Positions 32,778 through 42,308 of a stretch of 64,000 nucleotides of DNA are shown in pieces; within the stretch, counting starts at the first letter, position 1, and each line of letters opens with the position of its first letter. The stretch covers positions 1 through 64,000 of the forward strand of contig NZ_RCHJ01000026.1 in the NCBI RefSeq assembly GCF_004011805.1, read 5' to 3'. The notes below the pieces were generated by a model that worked only from the letters and a program-made list of their open reading frames with translations, searched no databases and had not been told where the DNA came from. The position numbers and the translations under genes were made by a program. This DNA is from Piscinibacter defluvii (lineage in GTDB: Bacteria; Pseudomonadota; Gammaproteobacteria; Burkholderiales; Burkholderiaceae_C).

Positions 32778-32811
32778 GCACCCGTCCCCGCGCCCACAGA
32801 CTCGCCGCGCC

Positions 32812-34194
32812 ATGTCCCACTCCGTCGATCTGTGCGAGCTCTTCGCCGAGCATGTCGCCGGCAGCCGCTTCGAGCAGTTGCCGGGCGCCGCCGTGGAAGG
32901 CGCGAAGAAGACCCTGCTCGACACACTCGGCGTGATGCTCGCCGGCGGCGGCATGGAACCCTCGGTGCGCCGCGTCGTCGAGCACGTGAAAGCGGGCGGC
33001 GGTGCGCCGGAGTGTTCGGTGCTCGGCTTCGGCCTGCGCGTGCCGGCCGAAGCCGCGGCCTTCGCCAACGGCGCGATGGCCCATGCGCTCGACTACGACG
33101 ACCAGACGCCCTGGGGCCAGCATGCCGCGAGCTCGCTGGTGCCCGCGGCGCTGGCGGCGGCCCAGCGCCGTCGCGGCGTGCCGGGGCGCGAGCTGATCAC
33201 CGCCGTGGCCGTCGGGCAGGACCTGTTCAACCGCCTGCGCCGCCATGTCGAGTGGCAAAAGGACTGGAACTTCTCCACCGTGATCGGCGTGTTCAGCGCC
33301 ACCGCCGCGGCCGGCCGCGCACTCGGCCTGAGCGCAGACGCGGTCGCGCGTGCCTTCGGCATCGCGAGCCTGCAGTCCGGCGGCTCGACGGCCGTGATCA
33401 ACTCGACCGGCAGCGACCTGCGCGGCCTCTATGCCGCGTTCTCCGCGCGCGGCGCCGTCACGGCCGCGCTGCTCGCCAGACAGGGCATCGGCGGCGTCAC
33501 CGGCCTGTTCGAAGGGCCGTACGGCGTGTTCGACCTGTTCTTCGGCGGCCGCTACGACCGCGCCGCCCTGCTCGACGGCCTCGGCCAGGACTTCACCGGC
33601 GGCCTGACGCTCTACAAGCGCTGGCCGGCGGTCGGCACCGCCCACGGCCACCTGCACGCGACCATCGGCCTCGTCGAAGCGCACGCCATCGATCCGGCAC
33701 AGATCGAGCAGATCCGCCTCTTCGTCGGCGACTACCACCGCCTGATGTGCGAGCCGCTCGAACAGCGGCGCGCGCCGGGCGCGCTGGTCGAGGCGAAGTT
33801 CAGCCTGCCCTGGCTGGTGGCGGCGGTGGCGATCCAGCGCGACCTGCGTCTCGCGGACTTCCGCGCGGAGGCACTGCGCGACCCGCAGGTGCTCGCGCTG
33901 GCGCAGCGGGTCGTGCCTGTCGCCGATGCCACGCTCGACTGGAAGGAGGACCTGCCCAGCGGCCGCGTCGAGATCGTGCTGCACGACGGCCGGCGCTTCG
34001 AGCGCCTGGCGCACGACATCCCCGGCAGCGTCGACGCGCCGCTGGACTGGGCCGCGCTGGAACGCAAGTTCCTCGACTGCGCCGCGATGGCCGCGCGGCC
34101 GCTGCCGCCCGACCGCCTGGCCGCGGCCGTGCACACGCTGCGCCACCTCGAGTCCGTCGACGACGCCGGCGCCGCGCTGCGCGCGCTGGGCTGA
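32812..34194 (+). CDS. MmgE/PrpD family protein
   Basis: A 460-residue protein of the 2-methylcitrate dehydratase / cis-aconitate decarboxylase superfamily. It shows ANGAMAHALDYDDQTPWGQH, the conserved active-site region with the His and Asp residues, and DLFNRLRRHV, GGLTLYKRWPAVGTAHGHLHA further on, where the Lys and His of the catalytic site normally lie. In catabolic clusters such proteins often hydrate or dehydrate short di- or tricarboxylates, so with tcuA/tcuB nearby a carboxylic-acid substrate is plausible. It begins the rightward operon with the acyl-CoA synthetase 48 bp later. Exact reaction unknown. Confidence 0.88.
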   Translation: MSHSVDLCELFAEHVAGSRFEQLPGAAVEGAKKTLLDTLGVMLAGGGMEPSVRRVVEHVKAGGGAPECSVLGFGLRVPAEAAAFANGAMAHALDYDDQTPWGQHAASSLVPAALAAAQRRRGVPGRELITAVAVGQDLFNRLRRHVEWQKDWNFSTVIGVFSATAAAGRALGLSADAVARAFGIASLQSGGSTAVINSTGSDLRGLYAAFSARGAVTAALLARQGIGGVTGLFEGPYGVFDLFFGGRYDRAALLDGLGQDFTGGLTLYKRWPAVGTAHGHLHATIGLVEAHAIDPAQIEQIRLFVGDYHRLMCEPLEQRRAPGALVEAKFSLPWLVAAVAIQRDLRLADFRAEALRDPQVLALAQRVVPVADATLDWKEDLPSGRVEIVLHDGRRFERLAHDIPGSVDAPLDWAALERKFLDCAAMAARPLPPDRLAAAVHTLRHLESVDDAGAALRALG

Positions 34195-34242
34195 GAGGCT
34201 GAGCGGCCGCACCAACCCGAAACCCCTGAAAGTCTCTCGAAG

Positions 34243-36324
34243 ATGCTGCACGACCACAGCCTCGACCGCCTGTTCCGCCCCGCGAGCGTCGCGGTCATCG
34301 GCGCCTCGCCGAAGCCGGGCAACCCGCGCAACTCGCTGATGCGGGTGCTGATCAAGCACGGCTTCGAAGGCCGCATCTACCCGGTGACGCCGACGCACGG
34401 CGAAGTCGAGGGCCTGACCGCCTACCGCAGCCTCGCCGAGGTGCCCGAAGTGCCGGACGTGGCGCTGATCATCACGCCGGCGGCCACCGTGCCAGCGTTG
34501 ATCGACGAATGCGGCGCGAAGGGCACGCGCAACGCCATCGTGTTCAGCGCCGGCTTCGAGGAGTCCAGCGAAGGCCAGGCACTGGCGGTGCAGCTGGCCG
34601 AGGCGGCACGGCGCCACGGCGTCACTGTGATCGGGCCGAACTGCCAGGGCCTGTGGTCGGTGCGCCAGCGCGCGATGCTGACCTACAGCCCCGCGGCGCT
34701 GAACCTCGACCATGCGCGGCATGCGCCGATCGCGATCGTCAGCCAGAGCGGGGCGCTGGCCGGCGCGCTGTGCGGCTCGCTGCACCGCAGCGGGCTGGGC
34801 TGCTCGTACATGGTCAGCGTCGGCAACGAGAGCGTGTTCGACGCGCTCGATGCGCTCGAGTGGCTGGTCGAGCAGGACGACGTGCGTGTCGTCGCGCTCT
34901 ACCTCGAGGGGCTTCAGGGCGGGGCGCGCATCCTGCGCATCGCCGAGCGGGCGCGACAGCAAGGCGTGCGCATCGTGGTGCTGAAGGCGGGGCGCTCCGA
35001 ACTCGGGCAGCAGACCACCGCCTCGCACACCGGCAAGATCGCCTCGGCGCATGCGGTGTATGCCGACGTGCTGGCCCAGGCCGGCGTGGTCTTTCTGAAC
35101 AACCTCGCCGAACTGCTCTGGGCCGTGGAGGTGCTGGCCTTCATGCCGCTGCCGCGCACGAGCGGCGACGCGCAGGGCGGCGTCTCGATGCTGAGCTCCT
35201 CCGGCGGTGCCGCCGCCCTGCTGGCCGACCACAGCAGCGAACAAGGCGTGCCGATGGCGCACTTCAGCCCGGCCACGGCCGAGCGCCTGCAGGCGCTGCT
35301 GCCGCAGTTCGCGCGCAAGGAGAACCCGATCGACCTGACCGGGCAGATCAACAGCGTGAAGAACCTGTTCCGCGACACCGCCACGGCGGTGGCGGGCGAC
35401 CCGCGCACCGAGGCGCTGGTGGTGCAGCACGCCAACAGCGGCCGCAAGTACCTGCAGGAGGACGGCGAGGTCTACAAGCAGCTGGCGGCCGAGCTGCCGG
35501 TGATCGTCAGCTTCGTCGGTGACACCCTGCCCGGCGCGACGCGCGAGTCGTTCCGTGCCGCGGGCGTGCTGCTCTCGCCCGAGCCCGCGGCAACGATGAG
35601 CGCGCTCTCGATGCTGTACCGGCTGCGCGCCGGGCAGGCGCTCGCGCCCCCCGCCGCGCACGAGCTGCCGGCGCGCCGCGCGGCGCCTCGAGACTGGCCG
35701 TCGATGATGGCCTTCTGCGAGGACGCGGGCGCGACGCCCGCGCCCTGGCGCATCCTCGCGCCGGGCGAGCGCGCCGCGCAGGCCTGCGCGGACCTGCGCT
35801 GCCCGCTCGTCGTCAAGGTGCTGCCCGACGATGCCGAGCACAAGAGCGAGCTCGGGCTCGTGAAGCTGCGGGTCGGCTCGCCGCAGGAGGTGGACACGAT
35901 CGCCGCCGACTTCCGCGCCCGCATGGGCAAGCCCGGCGCCGGCATCCTGGTGCAGGAGATGGCCGGTGAGGGTGTCGAGGTGGTGGTCTCGTTCCTGCGC
36001 CAGACGGACTTCGGGCCGATCATGTCGATCGGCAGCGGCGGGGTCGCGATCGAGCTGTACCGCGACATCGCGCACCTCGCGCTGCCGGCCTCGCCGCAGC
36101 AGGTGCATTCGGCGATTGCGCGGCTCAAGCTGGCGACCCTGCTGAAGGGCTTCCGCGGCAGGCCGGCCGCGGACGTCGAGGCGCTGGTGCGGGCGGCGGT
36201 GCGGCTGGGCGATCTGTTCCTCGCCTGCCCGGACCTCAACGAGCTCGAGCTGAACCCGGTCATCGTGCATGCGCAGGGCGGCGGCCTGCACGTCGTCGAC
36301 GCGCTGGCCGTGGCCGCGGCCTGA
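34243..36324 (+). CDS. NDP-forming acyl-CoA synthetase (acetate-CoA ligase family)
   Basis: A 693-residue fused alpha-beta ADP-forming acyl-CoA synthetase. The N-terminal CoA-binding domain begins LFRPASVAVIGASPKPGNPR; the ligase domain follows with QTTASHTGKIAS carrying the phosphohistidine; the C-terminal ATP-grasp part has VVKVLPDDAEHKSELGLVKL and NELELNPVIV. Domain order is normal and complete. It would activate a carboxylic acid to its CoA thioester, entry step for the beta-oxidation-type genes in this region. It ends one base before the convergent alcohol dehydrogenase stop. Confidence 0.92.
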   Translation: MLHDHSLDRLFRPASVAVIGASPKPGNPRNSLMRVLIKHGFEGRIYPVTPTHGEVEGLTAYRSLAEVPEVPDVALIITPAATVPALIDECGAKGTRNAIVFSAGFEESSEGQALAVQLAEAARRHGVTVIGPNCQGLWSVRQRAMLTYSPAALNLDHARHAPIAIVSQSGALAGALCGSLHRSGLGCSYMVSVGNESVFDALDALEWLVEQDDVRVVALYLEGLQGGARILRIAERARQQGVRIVVLKAGRSELGQQTTASHTGKIASAHAVYADVLAQAGVVFLNNLAELLWAVEVLAFMPLPRTSGDAQGGVSMLSSSGGAAALLADHSSEQGVPMAHFSPATAERLQALLPQFARKENPIDLTGQINSVKNLFRDTATAVAGDPRTEALVVQHANSGRKYLQEDGEVYKQLAAELPVIVSFVGDTLPGATRESFRAAGVLLSPEPAATMSALSMLYRLRAGQALAPPAAHELPARRAAPRDWPSMMAFCEDAGATPAPWRILAPGERAAQACADLRCPLVVKVLPDDAEHKSELGLVKLRVGSPQEVDTIAADFRARMGKPGAGILVQEMAGEGVEVVVSFLRQTDFGPIMSIGSGGVAIELYRDIAHLALPASPQQVHSAIARLKLATLLKGFRGRPAADVEALVRAAVRLGDLFLACPDLNELELNPVIVHAQGGGLHVVDALAVAAA

Positions 36325-37395
36325 TCAGAATTCGAAGCAGGCCTTGCCCGAGGTCTGCGTGTCGAAGCGGCGGTAGGCGAGTTCGGCGTCGGCGAGCGTC
36401 CAGCGGTCGGTGAACTGCCGCTCGAGGTCCACGCCGTGTTCGGCGACGAAGCGCACGCAGCGCGCCAGGCCGGTGTCGGAGAAGGTCCAGTGGCCGATCA
36501 CGGTGCGCTGGCGCAGCATCAGGTCGGGCCAGGCATCGAGACTGACCCCGCCGCCCACGCCGACGAAGGCGACGCGGCCCCAGTTCGAGGTGCTTCGCAC
36601 GGCGGCCTCGCGCGCGGCGGCCACGCCGGAACAGTCGAGCGCCACCGTCGCGCCGCGGCCTTGCGTCCACTGGTGGATGGCTTCCACCGCATCGGCCTGG
36701 CTCGAGTTGATGGCCTGCGCGGCCCCGAAGCGCAGCGCGGTGGCGACACGCTCGTCCGACACGTCGACGGCAAAGGCGCGTACGCCCATCGCGGCGGCGA
36801 GCTGGATGGCGGACTGCCCCACCGGGCCCATGCCGAACACGGCCAGGGTGTCGCGCGCGCTGAGCTCGAGGCGCTCGAGCGCTGCATAGGCGGTGCCGGT
36901 GCCGCAGGCGATGGCCGCGCCGGCCGCGAAGCCGATCTCCGGCGGCAAGTGGATCAGCGCGCGCGCCGGCACGCGCATGTAGGGTGCGTGCGCGCCATGC
37001 GCGGTGTGGCCGAACACGGTCGAGCCGCGGTCGCACATCTGCACCCAGCCGCTGCGGCAGGGTTCGCAGTGGCAGCAGCCGGCGTAGTGGTAGACGGCGA
37101 CGCGGTCGCCGCGGCGGAAGCTGCGCGCATCGACGTTCCTGCCGAGTTCCGCGATCACGCCGCAGGGCTCGTGCCCGGCGATGATCGGATCGTCCAGGCT
37201 CAGCCCGTGCTCGGCCAGGAAGGCCGGGCTCTTGCCCATCAGCGAGGCGCCGCGCGGGCCGCGGTAGTGGTGCAGGTCGCTGCCGCAGAAGCCCGAGGCC
37301 TTGATCTCGAGCACCACCTCGTCGTCGCCCGGCACCGGGTCGTCGAAGGAGAGCAGCTCCAGCTGCCGCTCGCCGCGGAACACGACACCGCGCAT
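36325..37395 (-). CDS. Zinc-dependent alcohol dehydrogenase (MDR family)
   Basis: A 356-residue medium-chain dehydrogenase, distinct from the one at 31537. Zinc ligands: Cys in GFCGSDLHHY, His in AGHEPCGV, and a structural cluster CCHCEPCRSGWVQMC; the Rossmann loop is LAVFGMGPVGQ. It is the last gene of a minus-strand operon: its ATG lies one base after the Bug-type gene stop. Probable oxidation of a hydroxyl intermediate of the same pathway; substrate not known. Confidence 0.9.
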   Translation of the reverse strand: MRGVVFRGERQLELLSFDDPVPGDDEVVLEIKASGFCGSDLHHYRGPRGASLMGKSPAFLAEHGLSLDDPIIAGHEPCGVIAELGRNVDARSFRRGDRVAVYHYAGCCHCEPCRSGWVQMCDRGSTVFGHTAHGAHAPYMRVPARALIHLPPEIGFAAGAAIACGTGTAYAALERLELSARDTLAVFGMGPVGQSAIQLAAAMGVRAFAVDVSDERVATALRFGAAQAINSSQADAVEAIHQWTQGRGATVALDCSGVAAAREAAVRSTSNWGRVAFVGVGGGVSLDAWPDLMLRQRTVIGHWTFSDTGLARCVRFVAEHGVDLERQFTDRWTLADAELAYRRFDTQTSGKACFEF

Positions 37396-37396
37396 G

Positions 37397-38365
37397 TCAA
37401 TCGAGAGAGATGTTCAAGTCCTTCACGACGTCCTTGAACATCGCCGAGTCCTTGCGTGCCATCTCCTGCACCTCGGCGGGGGTCTGCACCAGCGCGTCGA
37501 AGCCGACCTTGCCGAAGTAGCTGCGCACCTCGGGGTCCTGCAGTACGCGGTTCACGTCGGCATTGATCTTGGTGGTGATGGCCTTGGGCACGCCGGCCGG
37601 CGCATACAGCGCCACCCAGGTCTGAAGCTCGTAGTTCGCCGGCCCCTGCGATTCGGCGACCGTCGGCACCTCGGGGAACAGCGGGCTGCGCCTGGGCGCC
37701 GTGATCGCGAGGTACTTGACCTTGTTCGCCTTGAGCATCGGCTGCGTGGTCGAGGCGGTGCCCACCGCCCAGCTGATGTCGCCGGTATTGACGGCGATGT
37801 AGATCTGCGTCGTCTCCTTGAACGGCACGTGCAGCATCTTCGTGCCGGTGGCGCGCTCCATCATCGCGCCGCCGAGGTGCAGGTTGCCGCCGTTGCCCGA
37901 GGAGCCGTAGCTGAGCCCGCCGGGGTTGGCCTTGGCGGCGGCGACCAGCTCGCCGACGGTGTTCCATTTCGAGTCGGCCGCCACCGTCACGAAGTAGTAG
38001 GTGCGATAGAGGCCCGCCACCGGCTCGAAGTCCTTCACCGGGTCGTAGGGCAGCTTCTTCCACAAGTGGGGCGCCACGGTGATCGGCGGCGCGTCGGCCT
38101 GCAGCAGCGTATAGCCGTCGGGGGCGGCACGCTTGGCCGCTTCCATCGCGATCCAGCCGTTGGCGCCGGCGCGGTTCTCGATGATGACCTGCTGGCCCCA
38201 GATCCGCGCGAGGCGCTCGGCCACCAGCCGCATCACGGTGTTCGGCCCGGTGCCGGTGGGAAAGGGCAGGATCACCTTGACGGGCTTGTCGGGCCAGGTC
38301 TGGGACCGGGCGGCCGGCACCAGGGCCAGCGACAGTGCGAGGGCAAGAAACGCGCGCTTGAACAT
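37397..38365 (-). CDS. Bug/TctC family tripartite tricarboxylate-type substrate-binding protein
   Basis: A 322-residue periplasmic binding protein. ATG 38365 has GGAG seven bases upstream; the signal peptide is MFKRAFLALALSLALVPAARSQ with a cleavage site after the Ala-rich stretch. Family signatures include WPDKPVKVILPFPTGTGPNT, VIIENRAGANGWIAMEAAKR and APDGYTLLQ. Such proteins bind carboxylates, often dicarboxylates or aromatic acids. No TctA/TctB membrane genes are in the window, so it may be an orphan sensor-type binder or use a transporter elsewhere. It lies between a LysR gene and an alcohol dehydrogenase in one transcription unit. Confidence 0.92.
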   Translation of the reverse strand: MFKRAFLALALSLALVPAARSQTWPDKPVKVILPFPTGTGPNTVMRLVAERLARIWGQQVIIENRAGANGWIAMEAAKRAAPDGYTLLQADAPPITVAPHLWKKLPYDPVKDFEPVAGLYRTYYFVTVAADSKWNTVGELVAAAKANPGGLSYGSSGNGGNLHLGGAMMERATGTKMLHVPFKETTQIYIAVNTGDISWAVGTASTTQPMLKANKVKYLAITAPRRSPLFPEVPTVAESQGPANYELQTWVALYAPAGVPKAITTKINADVNRVLQDPEVRSYFGKVGFDALVQTPAEVQEMARKDSAMFKDVVKDLNISLD

Positions 38366-38502
38366 CTTCGTCTCCGGGGAGCCCCGTTGCATCGGGGTCG
38401 GGTCGCCTCGATGGGCGGGACGCCAGTCTGCGGTCGCGTCCGGGTTCAGGCCAGTCGCATTTTCTTCGGGCAAGGGTAAGGAGCGCTTTCCAGCGCCGCC
38501 GA

Positions 38503-39438
38503 TCAGGACGGGCTCAGCCGCGCGCCGACCCAGGCGCCGCTCTTGACCAGCTCGCGCGCGCAGGCGGCGAGCACCACACGCACCGCCAGCGCCGCGGGCG
38601 AGAGCTCGTCGTTGGAGAGGCTGCACAGGTAGCTGCGCCGGATCGCCTCGCCCTCGACGATCTCGGTGAGGCGAAAGCGCGTGTCCGCGTCGGCGTAGCG
38701 GCGTGTCGCGGCCCAGGGCTGGATGGTCGCGCCCAGGCCCGCATCGACCGCGTCCATCAGCGTGGCCAGCGAATCGATCTCCGCCGCCAGCACGGGCCGC
38801 AGGCCGTGGCGCGTGAACGCCGCGTCGAGCGCATTGCGCAGGCCGTGGCCGGCGCTCGGCAGGATCAGCGGCACACCGTCAAGGTCGGTCAGCGCGATGC
38901 CGCGCTCGCCGGTCGGCCGCAGCGGCCGCCGGGCGGACTGGATCAGGTAGAGCCGCTCGTCCAGCAGCGGCGTCGTGCTCCAGCGCCGGGCCGGGTGGGT
39001 GCCGTACAGCACCGCCAGGTCGAGCTGGCGCGCATTGAGCATCCCGGCGAGGTGGCCGGACAGGCTCTCGACGAGCTGCAGCCGCACGTCCGGGTACTTC
39101 TCGCGCAGTGTCAGGATCAGCGGCAGCCCGAGCACCGAGCAGGCCGTCGGCGCCAGCCCGACGCTGACCGAGCCCATCAGCCGCGCCTGCTGCGCGGCCC
39201 GCGCCGCCTCGTCGGCATGCCGCAGGGTCAGCTGCGCCTCGCGGAAGAACGCGAGGCCGGCCTCGGTGGGCAGCGTGCCCTGGCTGGTACGGCGCAGCAG
39301 CCGCGTCGACAGTTCGGATTCCAGCCGCGAGATCTGCAGGCTGAGCGCCGACTGCGCCACCTCGAGCTCCGCCGCCGCGCGCGTGAGGCTGCCGCACTCG
39401 ACGATGCGCACGAAGTAGCGCAGCTGGCGCAGTTCCAT
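38503..39438 (-). CDS. LysR-type transcriptional regulator
   Basis: A 311-residue regulator starting MELRQLRYFVRIVECGSLTR with a winged HTH (LTRAAAELEVAQSALSLQISRLE) and a LysR substrate-binding domain (GSVSVGLAPTACSVLGLPLI …). It sits inside the minus-strand operon between the flavoprotein and the Bug gene, so it is expressed along with the enzymes. It may bind the LysR box at 43801-43821, or the motifs at 32673 and 47938. Effector unknown. Confidence 0.92.
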   Translation of the reverse strand: MELRQLRYFVRIVECGSLTRAAAELEVAQSALSLQISRLESELSTRLLRRTSQGTLPTEAGLAFFREAQLTLRHADEAARAAQQARLMGSVSVGLAPTACSVLGLPLILTLREKYPDVRLQLVESLSGHLAGMLNARQLDLAVLYGTHPARRWSTTPLLDERLYLIQSARRPLRPTGERGIALTDLDGVPLILPSAGHGLRNALDAAFTRHGLRPVLAAEIDSLATLMDAVDAGLGATIQPWAATRRYADADTRFRLTEIVEGEAIRRSYLCSLSNDELSPAALAVRVVLAACARELVKSGAWVGARLSPS

Positions 39439-39451
39439 GCGTTGGAGTGTC

Positions 39452-41137
39452 TCAGGCCTCGCCGCAGGCGTGTCGCGCGGCCAGGTAGCCGAACACCAGC
39501 GCCGGCCCGAGCGTGATGCCGGGGCCGGGGTAGGCGCCGTTCATCACCGAGTGCATGTCGTTGCCACAGGCGTACAGGCCGTCGATCGCCGTGCCATCGG
39601 CGCGCAATGCCCGCGCGTGTTCATCGGTCATCACGCCCGCGGCCATGCCGAGGTCGGCGGGTTGCACCGCCACCGCGTGGAATGGCGGGCGCAGGATCGG
39701 CGCGACGCATGGGTTGGGCAGCTGCTCGGCGTCGCCGAGGTGGCGCTGGTAGATGTCGGCGCCGCGGCCGAATTCGGGGTCGTGACCCTGGGCGGCATCG
39801 CGGTTGAATCGCTCGACCGTGGAAGCAAACGCACCGGCCGGCACGCCGATGCGCCCGGCCAGTGCTTCGAGGGTCGCGGCGCTGTGCAGATAGCCGCTTT
39901 CCTGCAAGGTGCGCAGCGACAGCGCGAACGGCCGCACCCGGCCGAGGCCGTACTTCCACAGGAAGCGGCTGTCGCACACCAGCCAGGCGGGCACGTTGCG
40001 CTGCGCATCGCGCAGCTGGGCGCGCACGAACTCGTGGTAAGACACCGCCTCGTTGACGAAGCGCCGGCCGTCGCGGTTCACCGCGATCAGGCCGGGCTTG
40101 GCCCGGTCGGTCACGGTGTGCGGGAAGATGGCCGTCGAGCCGTCCGCGCGTGGGCCTACCGAGGCCGGCACCCAGAACGCGAGGGGCCGGCCGGTCGGAC
40201 TGAGATGGGCGCCGGCATCGAGCGCCAGCCGTGCGCCGCCGAGCGAGGCGCCCGTGGCCGCGGTGGCCGACAGGTCGCCAGCGCCGTCCGGCACATAGGG
40301 CCGGCGCAGGCTCTTGTGCTGCGACAGCCCGCCGGTGGCGAGGACCACGCCCAGCGGGGCCTTCAATTCTCGCGGCTGGCCACTCTGCAGGAGGACGACA
40401 CCGACGACCCGGTCGTTCTGCGTCAGCAGCCGCTCCACGCGTGCGCCCAGCCGCAGGTCGACCTTCAGCTGCCGCAGCGAGGCAAACTGCCTTGCGGCCA
40501 GCGCATTGCCGAGGTAGAGCGCGGTGCCACGGTGCGCCTGCAGGCGCTGGCGGGCATAACGCGCGGCGAGCCGGGCCGCATGCCACAGCGCCGCCGGCGA
40601 GCGGGTCACGCGGCGCAGCACCGGCAGGTCTTCGCGGCTGATCATCATGCCGCCGAAGAGCATGAACTCGGGCAGCGGGTCGCGCAAGCGGGCGAAGTCC
40701 GGGCCCAGTTCCCGGCCGTCGAAAGGCACCGGTTCGAGCACCCGGCCACCGGCGCTGGCACCGGGTTGCTCGGGGTAGTAGTCGGGGTAGCGGCGCACCG
40801 GCTGGAACTTCAGCGCGGTGTGCGCCTCGAGGAAGCGGATCGCCTCGTCGCCGCGCGCGAGGAAGGTCGCGAGCCGCCGATCGTCGTCCGCGCCGGGCAC
40901 CGTCGCCGCGAGGTAGGTGCGCGCCTGCGCCGGGCTGTCGGGCAGGCCGGCCTCGGCCATCTTGTGGTTCGCCGGGATCCACACCATGCCGCCGGAGATC
41001 GCCGTGGTGCCGCCGACGCGATCGCCGTGTTCGAGCAGCAGCACGCGCCGGCCGAGCGCTGCGGCGGTGCAGGCGGCCGCCATGCCGGCCGCGCCGGCGC
41101 CGAGCACGATGAGGTCGGGCGTGTCGGCCTCAGTCAT
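39452..41137 (-). CDS. FAD-dependent dehydrogenase of the 3-ketosteroid dehydrogenase/fumarate reductase-type family
   Basis: A 561-residue flavoprotein. The N-terminal FAD-binding motif is [40 protein letters not shown] and the C-terminal [20 protein letters not shown] are family features of FAD_binding_2 dehydrogenases that introduce a double bond next to a carbonyl. A KstD-like or urocanate/fumarate-reductase-type desaturase are the main options. It overlaps tcuB by eight bases at 41130-41137 and may pass electrons to it. A steroid substrate is not shown by anything else here, so the name is cautious. Confidence 0.82.
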   Translation of the reverse strand: MTEADTPDLIVLGAGAAGMAAACTAAALGRRVLLLEHGDRVGGTTAISGGMVWIPANHKMAEAGLPDSPAQARTYLAATVPGADDDRRLATFLARGDEAIRFLEAHTALKFQPVRRYPDYYPEQPGASAGGRVLEPVPFDGRELGPDFARLRDPLPEFMLFGGMMISREDLPVLRRVTRSPAALWHAARLAARYARQRLQAHRGTALYLGNALAARQFASLRQLKVDLRLGARVERLLTQNDRVVGVVLLQSGQPRELKAPLGVVLATGGLSQHKSLRRPYVPDGAGDLSATAATGASLGGARLALDAGAHLSPTGRPLAFWVPASVGPRADGSTAIFPHTVTDRAKPGLIAVNRDGRRFVNEAVSYHEFVRAQLRDAQRNVPAWLVCDSRFLWKYGLGRVRPFALSLRTLQESGYLHSAATLEALAGRIGVPAGAFASTVERFNRDAAQGHDPEFGRGADIYQRHLGDAEQLPNPCVAPILRPPFHAVAVQPADLGMAAGVMTDEHARALRADGTAIDGLYACGNDMHSVMNGAYPGPGITLGPALVFGYLAARHACGEA

Positions 41138-42308
41138 CGCCCAGCTTCAGCGCGCTCGGCTGGCGCCGCTCGATGGACCACTTCAACAGCGCCGCGCCGC
41201 GGTAGACCGCGTGCGCGAACTTGCCGTACGGCAGGGTGAGGAAGAGCGCCATCACCGCGCCAAGGTGCAGGCACAGCAGCGGCGTCAGCGCGGCGCTGGC
41301 GTGCGAGAACGCGAGCCCGAGGCCGCTGACGGCGGTGAGCAGCAGCAGGCCGATGAAGCCGAGGTCCATCGGCCGCTGCTCGGGTGCCCGCTGCAGTGCG
41401 TGGCGGTGCCATTGCAGCCACAGCAGGCCCGCGGTGCCCGCCGTCAGCGCCACGCCGCCGGGCACGCCCAGCAGCTTGGGCAGGCTGGTGAAGCCGTAGG
41501 GTGCCGGCTGGCCGAGCGCGTAGTGGTAGAGGGTGGCCACGCCGGTGGAGGCGAAGCAGAGCATGAAGCCGTAGAAGGTCAGGTGGTGGAAGCGCCGCCG
41601 CTGCAAGGTGAAGCGGTCGCTCTCCTCGTTGCAGCCCTCGCCGTGGCCGCCATCGAGGTACTTCAGCGTCAGCGCATGCCGTGTCGCCTCGGCGCTGGCC
41701 GGCCAGCTCGACGGCCCGGCGCCTACCGCGCGCCAGAAACGCCGCGCACCCAGGCCGAGCGCGAGCGCCGCGAAGGCGAACACCGGCAGGAACAGCGCCA
41801 CCAGCAGGCCGTGCGGAAACACGGCGTAGAACGCCGACGCGTCGGCCTGCACGGCGAGCAGGTTGCCGGTGGAGGCTGCGCCGAGCAGGAGGAACAGCGT
41901 GAGCGCGAGCGCCAGCGCGACGGCCAGGACCAGAGCGTTGCGCTTGTACGCAGCGCCGAAGGCCGGTGGCCAGGCGTACTCGGCATAGGTCTCGGGCCGC
42001 ACGCGTGCCATCGCGCGCGGCACGTTGAGCGCGAAGTCGTGCGGCGGCGCGTACTGGCAGGCGTGCAGGCAGGCGCCGCAGTTGTGGCAGAGGTTGGCGA
42101 GGTAGTGCACATCGGCGACGGGGAACTCGAGCCGTCGGGTCATGGCCGGGAACACCGCGCAGAAGCCCTCGCAGTAGCGGCAGGCATTGCAGATCTGCAG
42201 CACGCGCGCCACCTCCTGCACCGCCGCGCTGTCCGCGGCGCGGCGCGCGGCCGGCTCGTTGGCCGCGAGCGCGGCGGCCTCGCGGGTCAGGTCCTCAAGC
42301 GACTGCAT
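41130..42308 (-). CDS. tcuB: Tricarballylate utilisation-type iron-sulphur membrane protein TcuB
   Basis: A 392-residue protein. Two Cys clusters in the first ~90 residues, [11 protein letters not shown] and [11 protein letters not shown], bind two [4Fe-4S] centres; the remainder has six or so hydrophobic helices with His residues, typical of the membrane part that moves electrons from TcuA to the quinone pool. Order tcuA-tcuB with overlapping ends (14 bp at 42295-42308) matches the known tricarballylate locus, but homologues also serve other carboxylates. Complete and unbroken. Confidence 0.88.
   Translation of the reverse strand: MQSLEDLTREAAALAANEPAARRAADSAAVQEVARVLQICNACRYCEGFCAVFPAMTRRLEFPVADVHYLANLCHNCGACLHACQYAPPHDFALNVPRAMARVRPETYAEYAWPPAFGAAYKRNALVLAVALALALTLFLLLGAASTGNLLAVQADASAFYAVFPHGLLVALFLPVFAFAALALGLGARRFWRAVGAGPSSWPASAEATRHALTLKYLDGGHGEGCNEESDRFTLQRRRFHHLTFYGFMLCFASTGVATLYHYALGQPAPYGFTSLPKLLGVPGGVALTAGTAGLLWLQWHRHALQRAPEQRPMDLGFIGLLLLTAVSGLGLAFSHASAALTPLLCLHLGAVMALFLTLPYGKFAHAVYRGAALLKWSIERRQPSALKLGDD

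Noticed and set aside
32653-36291. A 1212-codon open frame on the minus strand
   Set aside because: It is antisense to the MmgE/PrpD and acyl-CoA synthetase genes, which have clear family motifs. The long frame is a product of high third-position GC and has no domain features.
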